Assembly (NCBI GenBank): GCA_025060015.1
Contig: JANXDB010000020.1
Coordinates: forward strand, 1-64,000
Reading direction: 5' to 3'
DNA length: 64,000 nucleotides
Source: Caldimicrobium sp.
GTDB lineage: Bacteria; Desulfobacterota; Thermodesulfobacteria; Thermodesulfobacteriales; Thermodesulfobacteriaceae
Under the pieces are notes generated by a model. It was not told where the DNA came from and did not search any database. It saw only the letters and a program-made list of their open reading frames with translations. Position numbers and translations under genes: made by a program. Positions 51,245-59,281 of this stretch are shown in pieces; position 1 is the first letter of the stretch; each line of letters begins with the position of its first letter.

Positions 51245-52570
51245 ATGAGGTTTTACCTTTTAACCATCTTTCCTAATTATTTTATCTCTCCTAGCAGGGT
51301 TGGTCTCCTTGGGAAGGCCCTTGAAAAGGGGTTGATTCAAGTAGAAATCCTTGATCTCAGAGACTTTAGCAAGGATAAACACAAAACAGTTGATGATGAA
51401 CCCTATGGTGGCGGAGAGGGAATGGTCTTTAAACCAGAGCCTTTATATAGGGCTATAAATTTTGTAAAGGAAAAAGATCCCCAAACAAAAGTGATCTATC
51501 TCTCACCTCAGGGTAAGCTTTTCGATCAGGACCAAGCCCACAGGCTTTCACAGTGTGAGAGTTTGCTCCTGATCTGTGGAAGGTATGAGGGCATAGATGA
51601 GAGAATAAGGGCTAACTTCGTGGATGAAGAAATATCAATAGGGGATTATGTGCTCTTTGGGGGTGAAGTTGCTTCATTAGTGTTGATTGAAGCCATTTCC
51701 AGGCTCATTCCAGGAGTCGTTGGAAGGAAGGACTCCATAGAGAGAGAATCCTTTACCTCCGGACTGCTTAAATATCCTGCCTATACAAGACCAAAAGACT
51801 TTTTAGGTTTTAGAGTCCCTGAGGTGCTGATCTCTGGCAATCACCAGGACATTGAAACCTTTCGGAGAAGAGAAAGCCTAAGATTAACCTTAGAGAGAAG
51901 GCCAGAACTCCTTGGTAAGGCAAAACTCGAAGCCAAAGATTTAGCGATTTTAAAAAATCTACTACTAAGGCAGAGACTCTACCTTATTCTGATCCATTAT
52001 CCAGTATTGGACAAGGAGGGCAAAATAATAGCATCCTCCCTCACTAATACAGATCTTCATGATCTGGCGCGATTAGGCAGGACCTACGGCCTACCGGGAA
52101 TTTATATCGTTCAACCCCTTAAAGAGCAAAGGGAGCTTGCCCAGGAACTCATAGATTACTGGACAACAGGAAAGGGATCCACCAAAAATCCCCTAAGAAA
52201 AGAGGCCATAAAATTACTAAGGGTGGTAGCGTCCCTTGATGAGGCACTGACTGATATAAAAGATAAGGAGGAACAAGATCCCCTTCTAGTTGGGACTGAT
52301 GCCTCCCCTAAGAGAGAATTCATATCACCCAAAGAGCTTAGATCCCTCCTTTGGGAGAAGCCTATTTGTCTTTTGTTAGGAACAGCCTGGGGTATAGAGA
52401 ACTCCTTGCTTGAGAAATGTCACTTGTTTATTGAACCCATCTGGGGAAGATTGGACTACTATAATCATCTATCCGTAAGAAGCGCAAGCGCAATTCTCGT
52501 AGATCGCATATTGGGAGATTACACATTTTTTAAGAGAGAGATTAACTGCAAATCCTGCACCACAAGATGA
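51245..52570 (+). CDS. trmD: TrmD tRNA (guanine-37-N1)-methyltransferase fused to a second SPOUT-type methyltransferase domain
   Basis: Residues 1-~235 are a complete TrmD: FPNYF, DDEPYGGGEGMVFKPEPL, ICGRYEGIDERI, SIGDYVLFGGEVASLVLIEAISRLIPGVVG, LKYPAYTRPKDF. Residues ~240-441 form an additional domain (LILIHYPVLDKEGKIIASSLTNTDLHDLAR ... LLLGTAWGIENSLLEKC ... NHLSVRSASAILVDRILGD) matching the SAM-dependent RNA methyltransferase family PF09936, known from Thermotoga TM1570 and usually encoded separately beside trmD. The single ORF has no internal stop. rplS, which normally follows, is absent. The target of the second domain is unknown. Confidence 0.92.
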   Translation: MRFYLLTIFPNYFISPSRVGLLGKALEKGLIQVEILDLRDFSKDKHKTVDDEPYGGGEGMVFKPEPLYRAINFVKEKDPQTKVIYLSPQGKLFDQDQAHRLSQCESLLLICGRYEGIDERIRANFVDEEISIGDYVLFGGEVASLVLIEAISRLIPGVVGRKDSIERESFTSGLLKYPAYTRPKDFLGFRVPEVLISGNHQDIETFRRRESLRLTLERRPELLGKAKLEAKDLAILKNLLLRQRLYLILIHYPVLDKEGKIIASSLTNTDLHDLARLGRTYGLPGIYIVQPLKEQRELAQELIDYWTTGKGSTKNPLRKEAIKLLRVVASLDEALTDIKDKEEQDPLLVGTDASPKREFISPKELRSLLWEKPICLLLGTAWGIENSLLEKCHLFIEPIWGRLDYYNHLSVRSASAILVDRILGDYTFFKREINCKSCTTR

Positions 52571-52694
52571 ACTTTTTGCAATGATCGGGCTTCGCACCGG
52601 TGATACCTAAAGAAAACAATACAAGAAAAATCTTTAATTTTTGGCATAAATTTTGATAGATTTTAAGTGATCTTGCTTGCCAGAGAGGGTTACC

Positions 52695-53549
52695 ATGCCG
52701 AGACTTAACTTAAGGGGTTTTATCTCCATTTCCACAGGCTTCACCTTTGCCCTGTCATTAGTTAGTGGCATTGTTTTGTTCTTCACCCCACAGGGAAGAA
52801 TTGCCTACTGGATTGATTGGGAGTTTCTCTGGTTAAACAAAACAGAATGGACAAACTGGCACATACTCTCAAGCATCTTTTTTCTTCTCTTTGGATCCCT
52901 TCACCTTTATCAAAACTTTAAAGCCTTTCTTCAGCATCTTTACAAAAGGGCAAAACACCTGAAAATCTTACCCACGGAGACACTAGTAAGTTCAGCTCTT
53001 TGCCTATTTCTTATCGTTTCTGCTTTATTAAATCTTCCCCCTTTGAGTTATATCATAAAGTTAAGTGAGAATCTCAAAAAGAGTTGGGTCAGATCACCTG
53101 ATTATGAACCTCCCGTACCCCATGCAGAGACGCTTAGTCTAAAGGCCTTCTGTCTCAGACAGAAGATAGATATTGAACTTGCCTTAAACACTTTGAAAGA
53201 TCATGGTGTCTCCGTTAAAGGACCTGAGGAGACACTCAAAGATATAGCCAAAAGAAATAAAATTTCACCAGCAAAGATTTATCAAATTATTAAGCCTTTG
53301 GAGCCTAAAGAAAAGGCAAAGATAGAACAGCTGAGTATAGAGGAACTTGAGACCCAATTAGCAGGAAAGGGCGTAGGGAGAAAAAACCTAAGAGCGCTCT
53401 CTCAAGAATTGGGCTTTGATTATGAAAAAGCCAAGGAAAACCTTAAAAGACGTGGATACACCTTTGAAGAATCAGAGACCATGAGAGATATTGCCAGTAG
53501 ATATCAGAAAAGACCTATAGAGGTCCTAAAAGAGGCTTTAGAGCCTTGA
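52695..53549 (+). CDS. DUF4405-type membrane protein with C-terminal helical repeats
   Basis: About four membrane helices in the first ~125 residues with NWHILSSIFFLLFGSLHLYQNF, His residues placed as in small cytochrome b-like DUF4405 proteins. The C-terminal ~150 residues contain two or three similar helix-turn units (ALNTLKDHGVSVKGPEETLKDIAKRNKISPAKIYQII ... NLKRRGYTFEESETMRDIASRYQKRPIEVLKEAL). Perhaps a membrane electron carrier with a sensory part. ATG 52695 with GAGAGGG is preferred over the track start. Confidence 0.65.
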   Translation: MPRLNLRGFISISTGFTFALSLVSGIVLFFTPQGRIAYWIDWEFLWLNKTEWTNWHILSSIFFLLFGSLHLYQNFKAFLQHLYKRAKHLKILPTETLVSSALCLFLIVSALLNLPPLSYIIKLSENLKKSWVRSPDYEPPVPHAETLSLKAFCLRQKIDIELALNTLKDHGVSVKGPEETLKDIAKRNKISPAKIYQIIKPLEPKEKAKIEQLSIEELETQLAGKGVGRKNLRALSQELGFDYEKAKENLKRRGYTFEESETMRDIASRYQKRPIEVLKEALEP

Positions 53550-53573
53550 CAAGCCTTAAAAAACGATTATATT
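53546..53573 (+). promoter_or_regulatory. Promoter of initiator tRNA
   Basis: Perfect TTGACA (53546-53551, overlapping the stop of the DUF4405 gene), 16-nt spacer and TATATT (53568-53573, 5/6). The start point would be ~10 nt before the tRNA. Confidence 0.7.
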
Positions 53574-53590
53574 TAAGGTAGTTTAAAGAA

Positions 53591-53664
<74 letters not shown>

Positions 53665-53699
53665 CTCATCTTTTCTACTTATTCCCATGAGGTTTTTCT

Positions 53700-54737
53700 G
53701 TGTTAGAAATCGACCGCATAAAAAAGCAGATTCTCCGAAGCCTTGCCAAAGGGCAAGCTTCTTTCTGGGAACTGATAAATTATCAGGATTCCCATATCGT
53801 CAACTTTCTTGAGGCTCTAAAAGAACTCCTTAACTCAGGAAAAATCCGCTACCAAAAACCCTATTTTCAGTTAAATGAGCACTATTCATCGGCAGAAAAA
53901 TATCACCACCCTGGATGTCTTTTTTGCCAACCCTTTAAAGAGGATCCCTTTTGGCAAAAAATACTTGAAGATTTTAAAAGTCTGACAAGGGAAAGGCCAC
54001 TTCCAACTAGTGACTATGATCAGGGTTTTATTCGCCCTGAAGACACCCTCAAAAGAGCTGCCTTCATTTACGAAAGGGGGGATCTTGAAGACTGTGAGAT
54101 CTTCATCTTAGGAGATGATGACCTCCTCTCCATAGCCTTAGCCCTAATCGGGCTTCCCAAAAAGATCGTAGTAGTGGAGATAGACCAGAGAATCAACGAC
54201 TTCATAGCTAAAAAAATGACCGAGATAGGATATAAAGACATTGAAATCCACAATTACAATGTCCTTGATTCGTTGCCAGAGGTGTTCTTGAAAAAATTTG
54301 ATGTTTTTGTCACCGATCCTGTTGAGACTCAAAAGGGATTAAAACTCTTTGTCTCTCGTTGTATAAGCACTTTAAAGGGAAAAGGTTCCACAGGTTACCT
54401 TGGCTTTACTCATAGAGAGGCCTCCCTCCAGAAATGGAGGGATTTCCAGAGATTCATGCTTGATTCTGGCTTTGTAATAACGGATATTCTTCGAGATTTC
54501 ACCACTTATCCTGAGAAGGAAAATTCCTGGGTTGATTTTTACCGAACCTATCGCATCATGAAAGAATTCGACCTGGAGTTGCCGGATGTAGACTGGTATA
54601 AATCCTGTTTTCTCCGTTTTGAGGTGGTAGAAGGGCCTTATCTCTTTGATGTTCCAACTCCTGCCGATTTGGAGGAGTTATACTTTGATGAGGAGGCCTG
54701 GGCCACACCTCTTCCCTCGTACTTAGAAAAAAAGTAA
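53700..54737 (+). CDS. bpsA: Branched-chain polyamine synthase BpsA-like
   Basis: Transfers aminopropyl groups from decarboxylated SAM to spermidine N4, giving quaternary branched polyamines that protect nucleic acids at high temperature. A winged-helix-like N-terminus (~1-60) and a possible metal knuckle (HHPGCLFCQ) precede a Rossmann methyltransferase-like domain with FILGDDDLLSIAL, VVEIDQRINDFI and FVTDPVET, the BpsA motifs. 345 aa, as in Thermococcus-type BpsA. Start GTG 53700 with GAGG. Strong indicator of thermophily. Confidence 0.88.
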   Translation: MLEIDRIKKQILRSLAKGQASFWELINYQDSHIVNFLEALKELLNSGKIRYQKPYFQLNEHYSSAEKYHHPGCLFCQPFKEDPFWQKILEDFKSLTRERPLPTSDYDQGFIRPEDTLKRAAFIYERGDLEDCEIFILGDDDLLSIALALIGLPKKIVVVEIDQRINDFIAKKMTEIGYKDIEIHNYNVLDSLPEVFLKKFDVFVTDPVETQKGLKLFVSRCISTLKGKGSTGYLGFTHREASLQKWRDFQRFMLDSGFVITDILRDFTTYPEKENSWVDFYRTYRIMKEFDLELPDVDWYKSCFLRFEVVEGPYLFDVPTPADLEELYFDEEAWATPLPSYLEKK

Positions 54738-54753
54738 AAGGAGGCAAGATTAT

Positions 54754-55317
54754 ATGAGCTATACCACTTCTGATTTTAGACGTGGCTTAAAGGTAGAGTG
54801 GGAAGGCAAACCCTATGAAATTCTGGAATTCCAACACTCAAAAGTCGCTCAGGGTCAAGCAACCGTTAGAACCAAAATGAGGGATCTCCTTACCGGAAGG
54901 GTAATAGAGGTAAATTTTCGCTCTGGCGAAAAATTTGAAAAACCCGATCTACAAGAGAGGGAGATGCAATATCTTTACAGAGAGGGAGATAGATTAGTTT
55001 TTATGGATTTGGAAGATTATGATCAGATCTATGTCTCTGAAAAGGAGATAGGGGAGAATTTAAAATTTCTAAAAGAAAACATTCAGGTTACTGTACTCTA
55101 TTACAAAGGTAAGGTCATAGGTTTGGAGTTACCTAAAGTTGTGGAGCTTAAAGTGGTAAGGACAGAACCAGGGGTTAAAGGAGATACCGTGGGTACTGCT
55201 ACCAAGCCTGCTACCTTAGAGACCGGTGCCACCATTCAAGTGCCACTTTTCATTCAAGAAGGAGACCATGTAAAAATCGATACCAGGACCGGGGAATACC
55301 TGGAGAGGGCAAACTAA
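54754..55317 (+). CDS. efp: Elongation factor P
   Basis: Rescues ribosomes stalled at polyproline. 187 residues, three beta-barrel domains; C-terminal signature GATIQVPLFIQEGDHVKIDTRTGEYLERA. The domain I tip reads HSKVAQGQATVR, so the residue aligned with the modified Lys34 of E. coli EF-P is Gln33. Neither the lysyl (EpmA) nor rhamnosyl-Arg type would apply. RBS AAAGGAGG. Next gene starts within its stop codon (TAATG). Confidence 0.95.
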   Translation: MSYTTSDFRRGLKVEWEGKPYEILEFQHSKVAQGQATVRTKMRDLLTGRVIEVNFRSGEKFEKPDLQEREMQYLYREGDRLVFMDLEDYDQIYVSEKEIGENLKFLKENIQVTVLYYKGKVIGLELPKVVELKVVRTEPGVKGDTVGTATKPATLETGATIQVPLFIQEGDHVKIDTRTGEYLERAN

Positions 55318-55520
55318 TGCTCACTATAAAAAAACTGCAGGAATTTAAGGAGTATTTGGAGAGTGGAGCCTTTATAGAGGACTTTGAAATGAGGCCTCCA
55401 GATGGGCAGGCGGAGATGCTTGATCTTCTTGATCTACTCTTTGAGATCTGCGAAAAGGCAGATGAAATACTGAGTAAACACTTCTATAAACAATGGGGAG
55501 AAAGAGTGTTTCAAAAATAG
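55317..55520 (+). CDS. Small acidic protein downstream of efp
   Basis: 67 residues, helical and acidic (EMLDLLDLLFEICEKADEILSKHFYKQWGE), no known motif. The ATG shares a base with the efp stop, so it is translationally coupled. Function unknown. Confidence 0.65.
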   Translation: MLTIKKLQEFKEYLESGAFIEDFEMRPPDGQAEMLDLLDLLFEICEKADEILSKHFYKQWGERVFQK

Positions 55521-55526
55521 CTAAAA

Positions 55527-55874
55527 ATGATATATTTCATCAGGGCAAGGACCCATTATAACTACGCAATCTCTCTTTGGAAAGAGATCTCCGAGGGCAA
55601 AAGAAAACCAGATCCAACCCTACTAGAGGGCATATTTCACCAGGCTCTAAAGGCTCTATATGCCGTAACAGAGGTATCACCAAAAGATAGACCTCTCACC
55701 AATGAGGAAATCCTTGAGAAGGTTCTGCCTACTCTGAGTGATGAAGAGAAAAGAACTGTTCTTAAAGTGCGGTCCATATTGTATGAAAAGGAGAGGTTTC
55801 CAACGGAGATCCTGATGGAAGAGATGGCTTCCTTTCTAGAGGCAGTCAAGAGATGTCTTCAGCCGATTCTCTGA
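55527..55874 (+). CDS. Helical protein of unknown function
   Basis: 115 residues, largely helical (IRARTHYNYAISLWKEISEGK ... LEGIFHQALKALYAVTEVSP). The pattern of a four-helix bundle with a HQALKALYAV segment recalls HEPN-type domains, but the RxxxxH motif is not evident. It overlaps the diguanylate cyclase gene by 22 nt, suggesting joint function. Confidence 0.6.
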   Translation: MIYFIRARTHYNYAISLWKEISEGKRKPDPTLLEGIFHQALKALYAVTEVSPKDRPLTNEEILEKVLPTLSDEEKRTVLKVRSILYEKERFPTEILMEEMASFLEAVKRCLQPIL

Positions 55875-56743
55875 AGAGGTTAGCTTTATCCCATGACAGC
55901 CTTTATCAGGTCTTGGATAACTTAGGAAGTGGCCTGATAATCCTCGATCTTAACAAGGTCATTATAGGCTTAAACAAATGGGCTCTGAAGATGACTGGTT
56001 ACGAAGAGGAAGAACTGCTGGGTAAACTTGCTCCAGAAACCTTATTTGCTCTCTTTACAACCGAGAGATGTACCTTTGAATATCTCCTGCAAAATAATTG
56101 GTGTGAATTTGATGCCCTCATGAAGAGGAAAGATCAAAGCACCTTTTATGCCCATCTTTTGGTAACGGTTATAGATACTCATGATAGAGGAAAAATGATC
56201 GTTATCAATTTTTTCGATATTACAGAGAAAAAGGCTTTAGAAAAGGAGCTTTTTCAGGCATCCATTACAGACTATCTTACTGGATTATACAATCGTAGAT
56301 TTATCATGGAAACCCTTCAAAAGGAAAAGGAGCTTTCAGATCGCTATAATTTACCCTTTTCATTGGTTCTCTTGGATCTTGATTACTTTAAATTCATAAA
56401 CGACATTTACGGACACGACATGGGAGATAGGGTTCTGATAGAAGTTGGCCGAATTCTTAAGGAAAAGATCAGGGCTTCTGATGTATCTGCCCGCATGGGT
56501 GGTGAAGAGTTTTTAATACTTCTTAGAAATACCACCTTAGATAAGGCCACTATTGTTGCAGAAAAAATAAGGGAGGAAATCACAGGCATTAAAATTCCAC
56601 CCCTGGATTGGGTTTCTGCAAGCTTTGGGGTTACGGCCTACCAAAAAAATGAACCTATTAATGATACACTCAGAAGAGCGGATCTTGCCTTGCTTAAGGC
56701 CAAGGCTTTGGGAAAAAATTGCGTAATAACCTTTGAGGAGTAA
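55853..56743 (+). CDS. PAS-GGDEF diguanylate cyclase
   Basis: Makes c-di-GMP. Residues ~15-130 are a PAS domain (LDNLGSGLIILDLNKVIIGLNKWALKMTGYEEEELLGK). The GGDEF domain starts at SITDYLTGLYNRRFIMETL; the active site is GGEEF and an RxxD inhibitory site (RASD) lies 5 residues upstream, so product inhibition is expected. No membrane segment, so it senses a cytoplasmic signal. No effector or phosphodiesterase gene is adjacent. Confidence 0.93.
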   Translation: MSSADSLKRLALSHDSLYQVLDNLGSGLIILDLNKVIIGLNKWALKMTGYEEEELLGKLAPETLFALFTTERCTFEYLLQNNWCEFDALMKRKDQSTFYAHLLVTVIDTHDRGKMIVINFFDITEKKALEKELFQASITDYLTGLYNRRFIMETLQKEKELSDRYNLPFSLVLLDLDYFKFINDIYGHDMGDRVLIEVGRILKEKIRASDVSARMGGEEFLILLRNTTLDKATIVAEKIREEITGIKIPPLDWVSASFGVTAYQKNEPINDTLRRADLALLKAKALGKNCVITFEE

Positions 56744-56752
56744 AATTAAAAC

Positions 56753-56953
56753 ATGGAAGAGGATAGAATTAGAACCTATTTAGAGGTCTTAGCCTGCCCC
56801 AAATGTAAAGGTGATCTGTCCTTTTACGAAGAAAGGGAAAAAAATCTCCAGGGCTTTCTTTGCAAGAGATGTGCCTTAATTTATCCCATTGTAGAGGATA
56901 TCCCTAACATGATACCAGAAGAGGCTATTTCACTTCAAGATGAGTCATCCTAA
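56753..56953 (+). CDS. Trm112-like zinc-ribbon protein
   Basis: 66 residues: YLEVLACPKCKGDLSFYEE ... GFLCKRCALIYPIVEDIPNMIPEEA. Two CxxC knuckles and the YPIVEDIPNM signature of the Trm112p-like family, activators of methyltransferases or LPS-related enzymes. Overlaps the next gene by 14 nt. Confidence 0.9.
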   Translation: MEEDRIRTYLEVLACPKCKGDLSFYEEREKNLQGFLCKRCALIYPIVEDIPNMIPEEAISLQDESS

Positions 56954-57476
56954 AAACCCAAAACCAGTGCTTTATTTCATGGCTGTGGCAGAAAAGGAAA
57001 AGGGAGTCTTCCTCAGTATCGCTCGAAGTTTCGAAGGGGATCTGGGAATGATTGTCTTGCAAGGAACCCCCTTTGATTTCTCATCCTTTACTACCTATTA
57101 TAACGAAGAGATGGGTAAACCTCTCTGGAAGAACTTTTATTTTTTTGAAAAATTGAGAGAGCCTGAGTTTTTGCCAGAGCTCAAACATCGTTGCTACCAA
57201 GTAGAAAGGGTCACTGCCTTACCCGAGGGCAATAGGACAGTTAACATAGACCCAGGTTATCTCAATCTTGCCAAGGTGGTGCTCTCTACCTTTAAAGATT
57301 ATGCCCATCGAATTTACCTCGGAAACTCGGTCTACGCAGAAGTGACCCTGATATACAAAGAGAGGTGCTTTCAGAGTTTACCCTGGACTTATCCAGACTA
57401 TAAGACACCTCAAACCCTTGAAATCTTCAATAAAGCAAGAGTTTATTACAAGAAAAGAATTCATGCTTATAGATAG
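56940..57476 (+). CDS. DUF4416 family protein
   Basis: 178 residues with PVLYFMAVAEKEK, YYNEEMGKPLWKNFYFFEKL, RTVNIDPGYLNLAKVVLSTFKDYAHRIYLG and FQSLPWTYPDYKT, a set of conserved blocks in this uncharacterised family common in thermophilic and sulfate-reducing bacteria. Overlaps moaA by 14 nt. Confidence 0.85.
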   Translation: MSHPKNPKPVLYFMAVAEKEKGVFLSIARSFEGDLGMIVLQGTPFDFSSFTTYYNEEMGKPLWKNFYFFEKLREPEFLPELKHRCYQVERVTALPEGNRTVNIDPGYLNLAKVVLSTFKDYAHRIYLGNSVYAEVTLIYKERCFQSLPWTYPDYKTPQTLEIFNKARVYYKKRIHAYR

Positions 57477-58422
57477 ATTCGGAAGATCCATTGAGTATTT
57501 AAGAATCTCGGTTACTGATCGTTGTAATTTTCGCTGCATTTACTGTGAAAGTAGAGGCCCTTTACAAAGACTTTCTGCAAGGGACATCCTAACATATGAG
57601 GAGATTTTAGAGATAGTTGAGACTGCTGTAGGACTCGGGGTCAAGAGGGTTAGAATCACAGGTGGTGAACCCCTTTTCAGGAGGAATATTGAAGATCTTA
57701 TAGAGAAACTCTCTTCCATAGAAGGACTTTGTGATCTAAGTCTAACCACCAATGGATATCTTCTCTTAGAGAAGGCTGAAGTCCTAAAAAAGAGTGGCCT
57801 AAAAAGGTTAAATGTAAGTCTTGATACTATGGATCCAAAAAAGTTTGCCAAGCTTACAGGTGGCTTTGACTTCAAGAAAGTCTGGGATGGGTTATTATTA
57901 GCAGAAAAACTTGGCTTTACTCCCTTAAAGATAAATGTGGTTGTTATAAAAGGGGTTAATGATGATGAGATTTTAGACCTTGCCAAGTTAACTTTGGAGC
58001 ATCCCTGGGAGATCCGCTTTATCGAGTATATGCCCATTGGAAACTCTGGTAGATGGAAAAGAGAAGATGTGATATGGATAGAGGAGGTCAAGGGAACAGT
58101 AGAGAAGCTCTATCCACTAAGACCTAGTTCTTCTATTGGTGGTGGTCCAGCCAAGGTATTTCAGTGGATGGGTGCTATTGGCAAAATCGGTTTCATCTCT
58201 CCTCTCTCGGAACATTTTTGTAGTAGTTGCAATCGTTTAAGAATCACTGCTGATGGTAAACTTAGAGCCTGCCTTTTTAGTGATCAAGAGATTGATCTAA
58301 AAGCCTATCTTAGAGAAAAGAAGGGATCCCTTGAAGAAGCCTTCTCTTTAGCTCTTAAAGTAAAGCCAGAGGTGCGAAATCTTCAAGCTACCAGAAGGGC
58401 TATGCGAGCCATCGGGGGTTAA
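57463..58422 (+). CDS. moaA: GTP 3',8-cyclase MoaA
   Basis: Radical SAM enzyme beginning molybdenum/tungsten cofactor synthesis. SAM cluster RISVTDRCNFRCIYC, RITGGEPL, and the C-terminal second cluster FCSSCNRLRITADGKLRACLFS. The terminal GG (IGG) needed for activity is present. ATG 57463 (MLIDRFGRSIEYLRISV) is preferred over the track start. 319 aa. Confidence 0.96.
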   Translation: MLIDRFGRSIEYLRISVTDRCNFRCIYCESRGPLQRLSARDILTYEEILEIVETAVGLGVKRVRITGGEPLFRRNIEDLIEKLSSIEGLCDLSLTTNGYLLLEKAEVLKKSGLKRLNVSLDTMDPKKFAKLTGGFDFKKVWDGLLLAEKLGFTPLKINVVVIKGVNDDEILDLAKLTLEHPWEIRFIEYMPIGNSGRWKREDVIWIEEVKGTVEKLYPLRPSSSIGGGPAKVFQWMGAIGKIGFISPLSEHFCSSCNRLRITADGKLRACLFSDQEIDLKAYLREKKGSLEEAFSLALKVKPEVRNLQATRRAMRAIGG

Positions 58423-58426
58423 TATC

Positions 58427-59281
58427 ATGGAAAGGGAAATATTTTTAGCTAACGGACAGTTAAAACCCGATAAACCTACTTTAGTATTAAAGCTTTACAA
58501 GCCTGTAAGCAAGGGTAGTTTTGTCCTGGCTGAGTTTCCTGAGGGTAGAAAGGAGGTTTTTAAGATAGTAGACTACTGCTTTCCCTTTCCCTTCGACCTC
58601 CAGGATATCCCTGTGGTTTTGAGAAAGGCTAATACCAAAGAGATTCAAAATTTTGAAAAAAAATTAGAGTTAGAAAAAAAGGGCAAAGAGCTCTGCCTGC
58701 AATTTGCAAAAGAGCTTGGTCTTGAGATGAAACTTGTGGATGTGGAATGTTATTTTGACAGAAGTAAAATAATCTTTTACTACACCGCAGAGGGAAGAAT
58801 AGATTTCAGAGAGCTGGTGAAACAGTTAGCTCGAGCCCTTCGCATGCGAATTGAGATGAGACAAATCGGTGTAAGAAATGAAACGGCACTCTTAGGTGGT
58901 CTTGGTATCTGTGGAAAGGAATTCTGCTGTGCCCAGTTTTTAAAAAGCTTTGAAGCACTATCAATAAAAATGGCTAAGGATCAAGGGTTAATCCTTGATC
59001 CCAACAAAATATCAGGTCCCTGCGGAAGACTTCTCTGCTGTCTAGCCTACGAAGAAAAGATCTATCAGGAATTCTTAAAGGATCTCCCCAAAGTGGGGAG
59101 CAAGATAAACATTGAAGAAAACTACTTTAAAATTTTAAAATATAACTTTTTCTCCCGAAGTGTTACCTTGGAGTCCCCAGAGGGTAGTCTTTACACCATA
59201 CCTATAAGTGAATTGAAGAATTACGTGGTTGTGGAAGACATGCAAATTAACGAGGGAGAGAAAGAGGTTTGGCAGGAATGA
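58427..59281 (+). CDS. PSP1/RicT-like protein
   Basis: 284 residues with the PSP1 C-terminal domain: LGGLGICGKEFCCAQFLKSF and GPCGRLLCCLAYE, the Cys-rich motif that in Bacillus RicT (YaaT) coordinates an Fe-S cluster with RicA/RicF. Role here may be mRNA processing control. Its stop overlaps the metG ATG, a common arrangement with metG. Confidence 0.88.
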   Translation: MEREIFLANGQLKPDKPTLVLKLYKPVSKGSFVLAEFPEGRKEVFKIVDYCFPFPFDLQDIPVVLRKANTKEIQNFEKKLELEKKGKELCLQFAKELGLEMKLVDVECYFDRSKIIFYYTAEGRIDFRELVKQLARALRMRIEMRQIGVRNETALLGGLGICGKEFCCAQFLKSFEALSIKMAKDQGLILDPNKISGPCGRLLCCLAYEEKIYQEFLKDLPKVGSKINIEENYFKILKYNFFSRSVTLESPEGSLYTIPISELKNYVVVEDMQINEGEKEVWQE

